From Gemmobacter nectariphilus DSM 15620 (GTDB lineage Bacteria > Pseudomonadota > Alphaproteobacteria > Rhodobacterales > Rhodobacteraceae), in NCBI RefSeq assembly GCF_000429765.1, contig NZ_AUCM01000003.1:351117-415116 (forward strand): a stretch of 64,000 nucleotides of DNA, given 5' to 3'. Of the stretch, positions 1-7,303 are shown piece after piece (position 1 is the stretch's first letter; every line of letters begins with the position of its first letter). The notes under the pieces are model-generated. The model was not told the DNA's origin. It worked only from the letters and a program-made list of their open reading frames with translations, and ran no database searches. Position numbers and translations under genes: made by a program.

Positions 1-1
1 C

Positions 2-1153
2 GCGCAGTATCAGGCGCTGATGGGCTATCCGCCGACCGGCCAGCTGACCGACTTCGAGCGCACCATCCTTGTAACCGCCTATCAGCGGGCCATCATCGGC
101 GGGCCGGCGACGATGCAGGTGGCCGCCAGCCATCCGCAGGGCACGCGCGGGCTGTTGCTGATGCAGCGCGACCAGATGGCCGGCCTGCCGGCGGGCGGAT
201 TCGGGTCCGGCACCATGGCCGCCGCCGGAACGATGGCGCCCCAGCAGGTGCCGCAAGCGCCCACGGTTCCGACCTTTGCCGCACCGGCGCCCGCCCCTGC
301 AGCGCCGGCCGCACCGGCCCTGCCGAATTTCTTTGGCGGCACGGCGGTGATGGCCTCGCTTGCCTCGCATTGCAACAAGGTCAGCCTGTTGACCAACACC
401 AACGGTGGCTTTGTCACTGCGGCCAGCATGACCGACCCGACCTTTGCCTTGTCGGAACAGTTCTGCCTGGCCCGCACCTATGCGATGGCGCAGGGCGAGG
501 ATCTGGTCGCCAAGATGCCGGGCACCACGCCGCAGCAGGTGGCCGAGCAATGCGCAGGCCTTGGCCCGGCGATGGAGGATTACGTCACCGCCCTGTCCTT
601 GCAGGACCGCGATACGGTCCTGCAGGGCGTGTCGGGATTCGTGCTGTCGTCGGGCATGGCCCCGGCGCAGATGGCGGCCACCGCGCGCATCTGCCTTGGG
701 TCGGGCTATACGACCGACGACATGAAGATTGCCATCGGATCGGCGTTGCTGCTGACCGTGCTGGGCGAAAAGGGCTATGCCGAGCTGCTGGGGCATCATC
801 TCAGCCAGGGGTTCGGGGCCAGCCAGCGCACCGATCTGGCGCTGCCCTGGTATGACATGAGCCTTGATGCCGCTGCGAGCGGCACCACGCTGGTCTTTGC
901 CCCCGGCATGCCAGACCGTGCGGCGCTGATCCGCAAGGCGGCCTATACGCTGGGCGGCAAGGCCTCGCTGGAGCCTGCGGCGCCCGCCGTGCCGGTGTTC
1001 GCGGTGCCGACCCAGCCCGCCGCCGCGCCGGCCCAGATTGCCGCGACGGCCCCGGCGGCCCAGGACGCCGCAGCCCCGGCGGCGCCCACCCGCACCGGCG
1101 TTGCGGCCCTGCCGCTGGCGGCGCGGCTGCCGTTCATGGTGTTTGGACAGTAA
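2..1153 (+). CDS. Secreted peptidoglycan-binding-type protein, 5' end missing
   Basis: The reading frame is open to the left edge of the window, so the true start lies upstream and the first Met at base 20 is internal. About 383 residues are visible. The first 25 residues (AQYQALMGYPPTG.LTDFER) look like the second half of a PG_binding_1-type repeat, a guess from pattern only. An Ala/Pro-rich linker lies around residues 75-105. A mid-domain with several Cys residues follows, and an Ala/Pro-rich tail ends in LPFMVFGQ. This composition suggests an exported envelope protein. No catalytic motif is visible and the function is unknown. A hairpin and T-run follow the stop. Confidence 0.7.
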   Translation, partial: AQYQALMGYPPTGQLTDFERTILVTAYQRAIIGGPATMQVAASHPQGTRGLLLMQRDQMAGLPAGGFGSGTMAAAGTMAPQQVPQAPTVPTFAAPAPAPAAPAAPALPNFFGGTAVMASLASHCNKVSLLTNTNGGFVTAASMTDPTFALSEQFCLARTYAMAQGEDLVAKMPGTTPQQVAEQCAGLGPAMEDYVTALSLQDRDTVLQGVSGFVLSSGMAPAQMAATARICLGSGYTTDDMKIAIGSALLLTVLGEKGYAELLGHHLSQGFGASQRTDLALPWYDMSLDAAASGTTLVFAPGMPDRAALIRKAAYTLGGKASLEPAAPAVPVFAVPTQPAAAPAQIAATAPAAQDAAAPAAPTRTGVAALPLAARLPFMVFGQ

Positions 1154-1170
1154 TGTCGCAAAATACGGCA

Positions 1171-1193
1171 GGGGGGGTGAAAATCCCCCTTTT
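1171..1193 (+). terminator. Rho-independent terminator after the first gene
   Basis: A run of Gs (1171-1177) pairs with CCCCC (1185-1189) across a TGAAAAT loop and is followed by TTTT (1190-1193). It lies 17 bases beyond the stop codon of the preceding gene. Confidence 0.6.
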
Positions 1194-1240
1194 CAATGCC
1201 GCGGCGCTTCGCTAGAAGCCGCATCACCAAGCCAGAACAT

Positions 1241-1327
1241 GCGGTTGTGGCGGAATTGGTAGACGCGCAGCGTTGAGGTCGCTGTGGGGTAACTCCCGTG
1301 GAAGTTCGAGTCTTCTCAACCGCACCA
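1241..1327 (+). tRNA. tRNA-Leu(GAG)
   Basis: The acceptor arms GCGGTTG (1241-1247) and CAACCGC (1317-1323) pair perfectly. They are followed by discriminator A and an encoded CCA (1325-1327). The anticodon stem CAGCG/CGCTG encloses the loop TTGAGGT, giving anticodon GAG at 1275-1277, which reads CUC/CUU leucine codons. A long variable arm (GTGGGGTAACTCCCGT region) and a T arm with GTTCGAGTC are present, as expected for a class II leucine tRNA. Confidence 0.95.
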
Positions 1328-1658
1328 TTCTGATCGAACAAGCCCCGGTAACTCCGGGGCTTTTCGCATTTGATCCCCCTGTTTCCCGATGACTGGCCAG
1401 ACCGGACCGCGCTGCAGGGCGGGCCAGCCGCGCCCATCCGATCGCAAATGACAAAGGCGCCACAATTGCGACCCTTGGGGCAGGGCGCGATGCGCGGGCG
1501 ATTGTCCACATATGCGCCACGATTGATTAACCAAATACGGAAAATCACCGCGAGGCCGCCCGATTGCCAACACATTTGGCGGCAAGAAAAGCGGTCATGC
1601 AACGAGTGCAGCCCCTCTCGTCCGGTCGGGAGGCCCCTATCGCAAGAAAGGACTTCAT
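1328..1658 (+). other. Intergenic region upstream of the RTX gene
   Basis: This region has no convincing gene. Its first part holds the tRNA terminator. An inverted repeat GCCAA-cacat-TTGGC lies at 1566-1580. A TTGTCC at 1502-1507 could be a weak -35 element, but no good -10 follows. The A+T content is higher than in the flanking genes, as expected for a promoter region. The RTX gene's Shine-Dalgarno sequence AAAGGA lies at 1647-1652. Confidence 0.5.
1341..1364 (+). terminator. Terminator of tRNA-Leu
   Basis: AGCCCCGG (1341-1348) pairs perfectly with CCGGGGCT (1354-1361) across a five-base loop and runs into TTTT. It lies 13 bases beyond the encoded CCA. Confidence 0.85.
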
Positions 1659-3221
1659 ATGAGCACGCAGTATTTCAGCGGCATCCAGATCACTACCGAC
1701 AACTTCGGCACTCCGGTCAGTGTGTCGGCAAGCACGATGGCCTGGACGACCTCGACCTATTTTCGTTTCCGCTACACGCTGGATGACCCGCAAGCGAATG
1801 AGTTCTCGTCGATCACCATGGCTCTGGCGTCGCCCTCGAAGCTGCATGCGAGCACGGTAAATGGCAATCGTGTCTATCTGGACGATGCGGCGGTGATCGG
1901 CCGGATCGGCTGGGGCACCAGTGCTGCTACGGTGATGATCGTCCAGACCGGGTTGAACCAGTTCAGCCTGTTCAACCTTGCGGGTGACGAACTGCCGACT
2001 TTCGCCGATGCCGAGGACTATGCGAACTTCATGCTCTCGCTCACGTCGCTGACCTCGGACCTGCCGACGGGCCTGTCGCAGTTCGGTCACAGCACGCTCC
2101 AGAACGTGACCCGCAGCCCGTCCTATGTTGCCACCAGCGAAGATGACTTCCTGGCCGGCGTCGACGGCGTCGATCTGTGGACGCTTGTGCCGCTGGAAAC
2201 CTTTGACGGCAACGATACCGTCTATGGCACCTCGGCGACCGACTGGGTTCGTGGCGGCGACGGCAACGACTTTCTGTCGGGTCTGGACGGAGACGACCGT
2301 CTGTATGGCGAGTTCGGAAATGATGCGCTGTATGGTGGCCTGGGCAACGATAGCCTTTATGGGGGCTATGGCCGCGATTACGTTGAAGGCGGCGACGGCA
2401 ACGACAGCGTGAGCGGCGGCGACTACAACGACACGATCTTTGGCGGCAACGGCGCCGACCGCCTGAACGGCGAGGTCGGCCACGACCGTCTGTTCGGCGG
2501 GCTCGACAACGACACCATCTATGGCGGCAGCGGCCACGACGAGATGGAAGGCGAAGCGGGCGACGACGTGATGCGTGGCGATAATGGCCAGGACGTGATG
2601 TTCGGAGGCGACGGTGCTGACAGCATGGACGGCGGCAAGAACGAAGACCTGATGTATGGTGGCAACGGCAACGACACCATGAGTGGCGGCTCGTTCAACG
2701 ATACCATCTATGGTGACAGCGGTGCAGACCTGATCAAGGGTGGTTCGGGCGCTGATCAGATCTTCGGTGGCTCGGGCAATGACAAGATCCTCGGCGATAC
2801 CGGCAACGACTCCATTTTCGGTGGCACGGGCCTTGATACGATCGAAGGTGGCGTCGGCGATGATTACATCGACGGTGGCGACGAAAATGACTGGATGCGT
2901 GGAGGCTATGGCAACGACACCATCATGTCGGGCCTTGGTGATGATACCATGATCGGCCTGACCGGCGCCGACAGCTTCGTGATCGAATCCGTGACCGGCC
3001 ACGATCTGATCACCGACTTCCGCGGCGATTATGGCGATCTGCTGTATATCCATGCCGACTTGGCGGCCGATGTCACTGCCGCGATGGATCTGGCGACGCA
3101 GGATGGCACCTCGGTCGTGTTCGACTTCGGTTTGGCCGGGTCGCTGACCGTGGCCAAGTCGACGCTGGAACATGTCGAGCAGTATCTGCAAATCTGGTCG
3201 GACGACGTTCCGTATCTTTGA
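1659..3221 (+). CDS. RTX (haemolysin-type) calcium-binding secreted protein
   Basis: This is a 520-residue protein. Residues 1-180 are a non-repetitive N-terminal part of unknown fold. Residues about 195-440 carry roughly two dozen nonapeptide repeats of the GGxGxDxxx type (for example GGDGNDFLSG, GGLGNDSLYG), which form calcium-binding beta rolls. Residues 445-520 (VTGHDLITDF...) look like a C-terminal type I secretion signal region. There is no N-terminal signal peptide, as expected for type I export. No enzyme domain is visible. The start is supported by AAAGGA six bases upstream of ATG. No type I secretion ABC or membrane-fusion genes are in the window, so the exporter must be elsewhere. 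Likely roles are adhesin, S-layer-like or matrix protein. Confidence 0.85.
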   Translation: MSTQYFSGIQITTDNFGTPVSVSASTMAWTTSTYFRFRYTLDDPQANEFSSITMALASPSKLHASTVNGNRVYLDDAAVIGRIGWGTSAATVMIVQTGLNQFSLFNLAGDELPTFADAEDYANFMLSLTSLTSDLPTGLSQFGHSTLQNVTRSPSYVATSEDDFLAGVDGVDLWTLVPLETFDGNDTVYGTSATDWVRGGDGNDFLSGLDGDDRLYGEFGNDALYGGLGNDSLYGGYGRDYVEGGDGNDSVSGGDYNDTIFGGNGADRLNGEVGHDRLFGGLDNDTIYGGSGHDEMEGEAGDDVMRGDNGQDVMFGGDGADSMDGGKNEDLMYGGNGNDTMSGGSFNDTIYGDSGADLIKGGSGADQIFGGSGNDKILGDTGNDSIFGGTGLDTIEGGVGDDYIDGGDENDWMRGGYGNDTIMSGLGDDTMIGLTGADSFVIESVTGHDLITDFRGDYGDLLYIHADLAADVTAAMDLATQDGTSVVFDFGLAGSLTVAKSTLEHVEQYLQIWSDDVPYL

Positions 3222-3243
3222 TCCCGGATCGCGATGGCGGCAC

Positions 3244-3273
3244 AAAGGGCGGGGGCGCAAGCCTCTGCCCTTT
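3244..3273 (+). terminator. Hairpin after the RTX gene
   Basis: AAAGGGC (3244-3250) pairs with GCCCTTT (3267-3273), with an inner GGGC-gcaa-GCC stem. It lies 22 bases past the stop. There is only a short T-run, so the terminator strength is uncertain. Confidence 0.5.
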
Positions 3274-3376
3274 CCATTTGCGGGCCCTCTTTCGCGAAGT
3301 TTCCCGCTGCTGCCATCATTGGAAAGAAAATATCGCGAAACTGCGTCTGTGCGACACTTTTTCACGACCTTTGCGG

Positions 3377-3405
3377 TTGACGCTGCTTGCGGCGGGCCCT
3401 AATGT
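3377..3405 (+). promoter_or_regulatory. Candidate sigma70 promoter of the ilv operon
   Basis: TTGACG (3377-3382) and TAATGT (3400-3405) are separated by exactly 17 bases. The predicted transcription start near 3412 lies about 20 bases upstream of the leader peptide ATG at 3434. Confidence 0.6.
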
Positions 3406-3433
3406 CCGGCCAGCCGCACGAAAGGGGCAAGGG

Positions 3434-3481
3434 ATGACGGGTCTTGTTGTAATTCGGGGATCTTGGCGCATGGGCCGGTAA
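3434..3481 (+). CDS. ilv leader peptide (attenuator)
   Basis: This short frame encodes MTGLVVIRGSWRMGR. It starts at ATG 3434, has purine-rich GGGGCAAGGG upstream as a ribosome-binding site, and stops at TAA 3479-3481. Codons 4-7 (3443-3454) are Leu-Val-Val-Ile, the three branched-chain amino acids made by the downstream pathway. This is the classic signature of a regulatory leader peptide. The end of the frame overlaps the antiterminator arm described separately. Confidence 0.75.
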   Translation: MTGLVVIRGSWRMGR

Positions 3482-3532
3482 CGGACGCCAGACCTTACTC
3501 CCATGCGCCCCCGGAAAACCCGGGGGCTTTTT
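3465..3532 (+). promoter_or_regulatory. Transcription attenuator upstream of ilvB
   Basis: Two mutually exclusive structures can form. The antiterminator pairs GGCGCATGGG (3465-3474, inside the leader peptide frame) with CCCATGCGCC (3500-3509), ten perfect base pairs. The terminator pairs GCCCCCGG (3507-3514) with CCGGGGGC (3520-3527) and ends in TTTTT (3528-3532). The two share bases 3507-3509. A ribosome stalled at the Leu-Val-Val-Ile codons would leave 3465-3474 free and favour read-through. A ribosome reaching the stop codon would cover it and allow termination. This follows the enterobacterial ilv and trp model and is inferred from sequence. Confidence 0.75.
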
Positions 3533-3561
3533 GTTGCGCGGTTCGGACAAGCGAGGATGAC

Positions 3562-5310
3562 ATGTCGCGGATGATGACGGGTGCGAAGATGGTGGTGCAG
3601 GCCCTGAGGGATCAGGGGGTCGAAGTCGTATTCGGCTATCCTGGCGGGGCCGTCCTTCCGATTTACGACGAGATCTTCCAGCAGAACGACATTCGTCACG
3701 TCCTGGTGCGCCACGAACAGGGCGCGGTGCACATGGCCGAAGGCTATGCCCGCTCGACCGGCAAGCCGGGGGTGGTGCTGGTGACCTCGGGTCCGGGGGC
3801 GACCAATGCGGTGACGGGCATCGTCGATGCGCTGATGGATTCGATCCCGCTGGTGGTGCTGTCGGGGCAGGTGCCGACCTTCATGATCGGGACCGACGGC
3901 TTTCAGGAAGCCGACACCGTGGGCATCACCCGCCCGGTGACCAAGATGAACTGGCTGGTGAAGGACACGGCGAAACTGTCGGAAACCATCCATCAGGCGT
4001 TCCACGTTGCCACCTCGGGCCGCCCTGGTCCGGTGCTGATCGACATCCCCAAGGATGTGCAATTCGCCGAAGCCGCCTATACCGAGCCGCAAAAGGCACG
4101 CACCTCGCATTATCAGCCCAAGGTGAAGGGCGATATCGAGGCGATCACCCGCATGGTCGAGCTGCTGGAGACGGCAGAGCGCCCGGTGTTCTATACCGGC
4201 GGCGGCGTGATCAACTCGGGCCCCGGTGCGGCGCAGCTGCTGCGCGAATGGGTGGATGCGGCGGGTGTGCCGATCACCTCGACCCTGATGGGCCTGGGCG
4301 CCTATCCGGCCAGCGGCAAGCACTGGCTGGGGATGCTGGGGATGCACGGCCTTTACGAGGCCAACCTGGCGATGCACGGCTGCGATCTGATGATCAACGT
4401 GGGCGCGCGGTTCGACGACCGCATCACCGGCCGGGTGGCGGATTTCAGCCCGAACTCGGCCAAGGTGCATATCGACATCGATGCCTCGAGCATCAACAAG
4501 GTGATCCGGGTGGATGTGCCGATCGTGGGCGATGTCGGCCATGTGCTGGAAGATGCGCTGCGCCTGTGGAAGGCGCGTGGCCGCAAGGTCAACCGCGAGG
4601 CGCTCGCGCGCTGGTGGGACCAGATCAACGAGTGGAAGAAGATCAACTGCCTGGCGTTCAAGCCCTCGGCCAGCTCGATCAAGCCGCAATACGCGCTGCA
4701 ACGCCTGCAAGAGCTGACCAAGGACCACCCCAAGCGCTACATCACCACCGAGGTGGGGCAGCACCAGATGTGGGCCGCGCAGTTCCTGCACTTTGACCAG
4801 CCGAACCGCTGGATGACCAGTGGCGGGCTGGGCACGATGGGCTATGGCCTGCCGGCCAGCATCGGCGTGCAGGTGGCCCATCCCGATGCGCTGGTGATCA
4901 ACGTCGCGGGCGAGGCGAGCTGGCTGATGAACATGCAGGAAATGGGCACGGCCATGCAGTTCCGCGCCCCGGTCAAGCAGTTCATCCTGAACAACGAACG
5001 GCTGGGCATGGTGCGCCAGTGGCAAGAGCTGCTGCATGGCGAGCGGTATTCGTCGTCCTGGTCCGAAAGCCTGCCCGATTTCGTCAAGCTGGCCGAGGCC
5101 TTTGGCTGCAAGGGCATCAAGTGCAGCGATCCGGCCGATCTGGATGACGCGATCCGCGAGATGCTGGCCTATGACGGGCCGGTGATCTTTGATTGCCTGG
5201 TGGAAAAGCATGAAAACTGCTTCCCCATGATCCCGTCGGGCAAGCCGCATAACGAGATGCTGCTTGCGGCCGATGCCAGCGCCTTCAAGTCGGGCGCCGT
5301 GCTGGTGTGA
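3562..5310 (+). CDS. ilvB: Acetolactate synthase large (catalytic) subunit
   Basis: This ThDP- and FAD-dependent enzyme condenses two pyruvates (or pyruvate and 2-oxobutyrate) in the first common step of valine, leucine and isoleucine synthesis. The 582 residues match the usual length. The catalytic Glu lies in HEQGAVHMA (about residue 52). The ThDP-binding segment reads GEASWLMNMQEM...ILNN, with Glu where many homologues have Asp in the GD motif; this is conservative. The N-terminal pyrimidine domain, central domain and C-terminal PP domain are all present. The chosen ATG has GAGGA nine bases upstream; an in-frame extension upstream overlaps the attenuator and is unlikely. The gene is followed by ilvN and is controlled by the attenuator. 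Confidence 0.95.
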   Translation: MSRMMTGAKMVVQALRDQGVEVVFGYPGGAVLPIYDEIFQQNDIRHVLVRHEQGAVHMAEGYARSTGKPGVVLVTSGPGATNAVTGIVDALMDSIPLVVLSGQVPTFMIGTDGFQEADTVGITRPVTKMNWLVKDTAKLSETIHQAFHVATSGRPGPVLIDIPKDVQFAEAAYTEPQKARTSHYQPKVKGDIEAITRMVELLETAERPVFYTGGGVINSGPGAAQLLREWVDAAGVPITSTLMGLGAYPASGKHWLGMLGMHGLYEANLAMHGCDLMINVGARFDDRITGRVADFSPNSAKVHIDIDASSINKVIRVDVPIVGDVGHVLEDALRLWKARGRKVNREALARWWDQINEWKKINCLAFKPSASSIKPQYALQRLQELTKDHPKRYITTEVGQHQMWAAQFLHFDQPNRWMTSGGLGTMGYGLPASIGVQVAHPDALVINVAGEASWLMNMQEMGTAMQFRAPVKQFILNNERLGMVRQWQELLHGERYSSSWSESLPDFVKLAEAFGCKGIKCSDPADLDDAIREMLAYDGPVIFDCLVEKHENCFPMIPSGKPHNEMLLAADASAFKSGAVLV

Positions 5311-5320
5311 GATCGCGGGA

Positions 5321-5376
5321 CCGGGGGTTTTGCACCCCCGGACCCCCGCAGGATATTTCTGGACAGATGAAGGGGA
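5321..5376 (+). repeat. Dispersed hairpin element, copy 1 (ilvB-ilvN spacer)
   Basis: A stem CCGGGGGT (5321-5328) / ACCCCCGG (5334-5341) is followed by the family core CCGCAGGATATTTCTGGA and GATGAAGGGG. Copies of the core recur across the window. The AAGGGG at its end serves as the ilvN ribosome-binding site. Confidence 0.6.
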
Positions 5377-5380
5377 CGAC

Positions 5381-5941
5381 ATGTCGCCGCTGAATATCAA
5401 GCAAGGCTCGACCAGCCATTCCGCCTATGACCTGCGCGATCCCTATACCGAGGTGATCGAGAGCCATACGCTGGCCGTGATCGTGGACAACGAATCCGGT
5501 GTGCTGGCGCGCGTCATCGGGCTGTTTTCCGGCCGGGGCTACAATATCGACAGCCTCACCGTGGCCGAGGTGGACCACACCGGGCACCGCAGCCGGATCA
5601 CCATCGTCACGCGCGGCACGCCCCAGGTGATCGACCAGATCAAGGCGCAGCTGGCGCGGATGGTGCCGGTGCACGAGGTGCACGACCTGACGGTCGACGG
5701 CCCTTCGGTGGAACGGGAGCTTGCGCTGCTGAAGGTGGCGGGCAAGGGCGATCACCGGATCGAGGCGCTGCGCCTGGCCGAGATTTTCCGCGCCAATGTG
5801 GTGGACAGCACGCTGGAAAGCTTTGTGTTCGAGATGACCGGCGCGCCGGAAAAGATCGACGCCTTTGCCGAGCTGATGCGCCCGCTGGGCCTGCGCGAGA
5901 TTGCGCGCACCGGCGTTGCCGCGCTGGCGCGGGGGCTTTAG
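5381..5941 (+). CDS. ilvN: Acetolactate synthase small (regulatory) subunit
   Basis: This 186-residue protein has an N-terminal ACT domain (about residues 25-100, starting SHTLAVIVDNESGVLARVIGLFSGRGYNI) and a C-terminal domain typical of IlvH/IlvN. It binds valine and stabilises and feedback-inhibits the large subunit. The ATG at 5381 has AAGGGG at a good distance; an in-frame extension into the ilvB end would swallow the intergenic repeat and is rejected. It lies 70 bases after ilvB in one operon. Confidence 0.95.
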   Translation: MSPLNIKQGSTSHSAYDLRDPYTEVIESHTLAVIVDNESGVLARVIGLFSGRGYNIDSLTVAEVDHTGHRSRITIVTRGTPQVIDQIKAQLARMVPVHEVHDLTVDGPSVERELALLKVAGKGDHRIEALRLAEIFRANVVDSTLESFVFEMTGAPEKIDAFAELMRPLGLREIARTGVAALARGL

Positions 5942-5960
5942 GCCCGCGCGAGCGTGCAGG

Positions 5961-6428
5961 TCATTCGACCAGAAAGCCCCTGCGTGCTTCGGTGATCAGG
6001 GGCTTTTGCATGATTTCGGCGGTGGCGGGCACATGGGTCAAGGTGCATCCGGCCGTCACAGGCGGAATGGCTGCACCCGGCGCAAGGCGCACCACGGGGA
6101 AATGGTCGGCGTCCGGGATCAGCTCGGTCGGCCCCAGGCGGATTCGTGTGTTCTGGATCGTGTCGTAGATGAATTCCACGACGGCATTGCGGCCCGGCTG
6201 GGGCAGGACAAAGCCGCAGATGCCCACACGGCCCTGACGGGCGACAGGCTTGAGCACCAGCGAGATTTCTCCGCGGCCGATCAGATCGGCGGTAAAGATC
6301 GACCAGCCGTCATTGGGCTTGAAGGCAACGGTGAAATCCTGGGCCGCGGCCGGCTGGGCCCAGGCAAGGCCAAGAACCAGAAGCCAGCGTGCGGCGCGGG
6401 ATCGGGGCTGTGCGATGATGTTCGACAT
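5961..6428 (-). CDS. Small secreted protein, paralogue A
   Basis: This 155-residue protein has a signal peptide (positively charged start, hydrophobic stretch, AxA-type end near AAAQD at about residue 30). The mature part begins QDFTVAFKPNDGW and contains two Cys (in GICG and AGCTLT) that could form a disulphide. It closely matches its neighbour at 6486-6956, so the two are tandem duplicates. I do not recognise the family or a catalytic motif. It is convergent with ilvN. Confidence 0.75.
   Translation of the reverse strand: MSNIIAQPRSRAARWLLVLGLAWAQPAAAQDFTVAFKPNDGWSIFTADLIGRGEISLVLKPVARQGRVGICGFVLPQPGRNAVVEFIYDTIQNTRIRLGPTELIPDADHFPVVRLAPGAAIPPVTAGCTLTHVPATAEIMQKPLITEARRGFLVE
5974..6007 (+). 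terminator. Candidate ilv operon terminator inside a convergent gene
   Basis: AAGCCCCT (5974-5981) pairs with AGGGGCTT (5998-6005), followed by TT, on the plus strand 33 bases beyond the ilvN stop. It lies within the last codons of the convergent secreted-protein gene. The 16-base loop is long. Confidence 0.45.
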
Positions 6429-6485
6429 CTCTGTGCGACCTTGTCCAATCGGTGCCGCGCCGGTTCGCGGATCCGGCGCGGCTGT

Positions 6486-6956
6486 TCAATCCTGAACGTA
6501 CCCCTTGCGAAGTTCGGCTTTCATCGGCTGGCGCAAGAGGTCAGGGCTGGCAGGCACCCTGGTCAGCGTGCATCCCGCCTGTGTTCCGATAATGTCCTTG
6601 CCGATCGTCGGTTTCAACACTCGAAAATGATCAGCATCCGGGATCAGCTGTTTCGAGCCAAGCGTGAAACGCGTGTCCTGGATCGTCGCGTGGATCAGCC
6701 GCACGACCGCATTGCCATCGGGCACCGCGACGCCGCACAGCCCGACACGCCCTTGCCAGGCGACAGGCTTGAAGATCAGGGCGATCTGTCCAGCACCGTG
6801 ATAGGTGATCGTGGACATGTGCCAGCCGTCATTCGGCTTGATCGGCATGGTGAAGTCCTGGGCGCTGGCCGGCTGGGAAGCGGCAAGACCGGCGGCAAGC
6901 AAGGTGGCGCAAATCCATGTCGTCTTCAAAATCGCAAAATCCTTGTTCATGGTCAT
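6486..6956 (-). CDS. Small secreted protein, paralogue B
   Basis: This 156-residue protein has a signal peptide ending near ASAQD and the mature start QDFTMPIKPNDGW. It is collinear with paralogue A throughout: QGRVG(I/L)CG, LIPDADHF, AGCTLT(H/R)VPA and a C-terminal G(F/Y)V segment are shared, including both Cys. The start is uncertain, since ATG 6956 and ATG 6950 are both possible and neither has a strong Shine-Dalgarno. The longer in-frame extension to 7121 lacks a signal peptide and is rejected. The function is unknown; an envelope or periplasmic binding role is likely. Confidence 0.75.
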   Translation of the reverse strand: MTMNKDFAILKTTWICATLLAAGLAASQPASAQDFTMPIKPNDGWHMSTITYHGAGQIALIFKPVAWQGRVGLCGVAVPDGNAVVRLIHATIQDTRFTLGSKQLIPDADHFRVLKPTIGKDIIGTQAGCTLTRVPASPDLLRQPMKAELRKGYVQD

Positions 6957-7303
6957 GATCGCCCGGGATCGGGGCAATGCGGGCTGGGTGCCAGAACAGG
7001 CACGCAAGACCCGGTGGCCAGGCGCACTCAGGCCATCCAGTGCGTCATCAAAGGTGCATCCGAAACGTGATGATCTGTCAAATTCCCCCTTGAGTCCAAA
7101 GGTTAGGCTGCGCGGGCCCATCTGGCAAGCCGTCCGTCACAGACCTTGTGCAAGGTCAGGGTGATGCAAGGGCATGTGCGAATACGCCTTTCGGCCCGCC
7201 CTGGTTGTCGCTAGGAAGACCGGGTTGCCGACAAGGAGTGTTGCATGCCGTTTTCCAGCGCCCCGCCAGAGCCCTTGTCGGCCCCTGATCCGAAGGGTCG
7301 GTC
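6957..7303 (+). other. Divergent intergenic region with palindrome
   Basis: This stretch of about 350 bases lies between the secreted paralogues and the DMT transporter and holds no convincing gene. A perfect inverted repeat GACCTTG-TG-CAAGGTC lies at 7142-7157 and is a possible operator. A CTGTCAA segment near 7076-7082 could be a minus-strand -35 (TTGACAG), but I see no matching -10. Confidence 0.4.

Noticed and set aside
2200-2990. Tandem repeats that could be taken for a CRISPR or satellite array
   Set aside because: The periodicity is that of coding nonapeptides (27 bases) with codon-level variation, not identical repeats with spacers.
1545-3365. 606-codon open frame on the minus strand opposite the RTX gene
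   Set aside because: It is an echo of the repeated Gly/Asp codons on the plus strand. The product is a periodic Val/Ala/Ile repeat with no family similarity and no ribosome site.
3316-5400. 694-codon minus-strand frame across ilvB
   Set aside because: It is antisense to a clearly recognised enzyme. High G+C content produces long open frames on the opposite strand.
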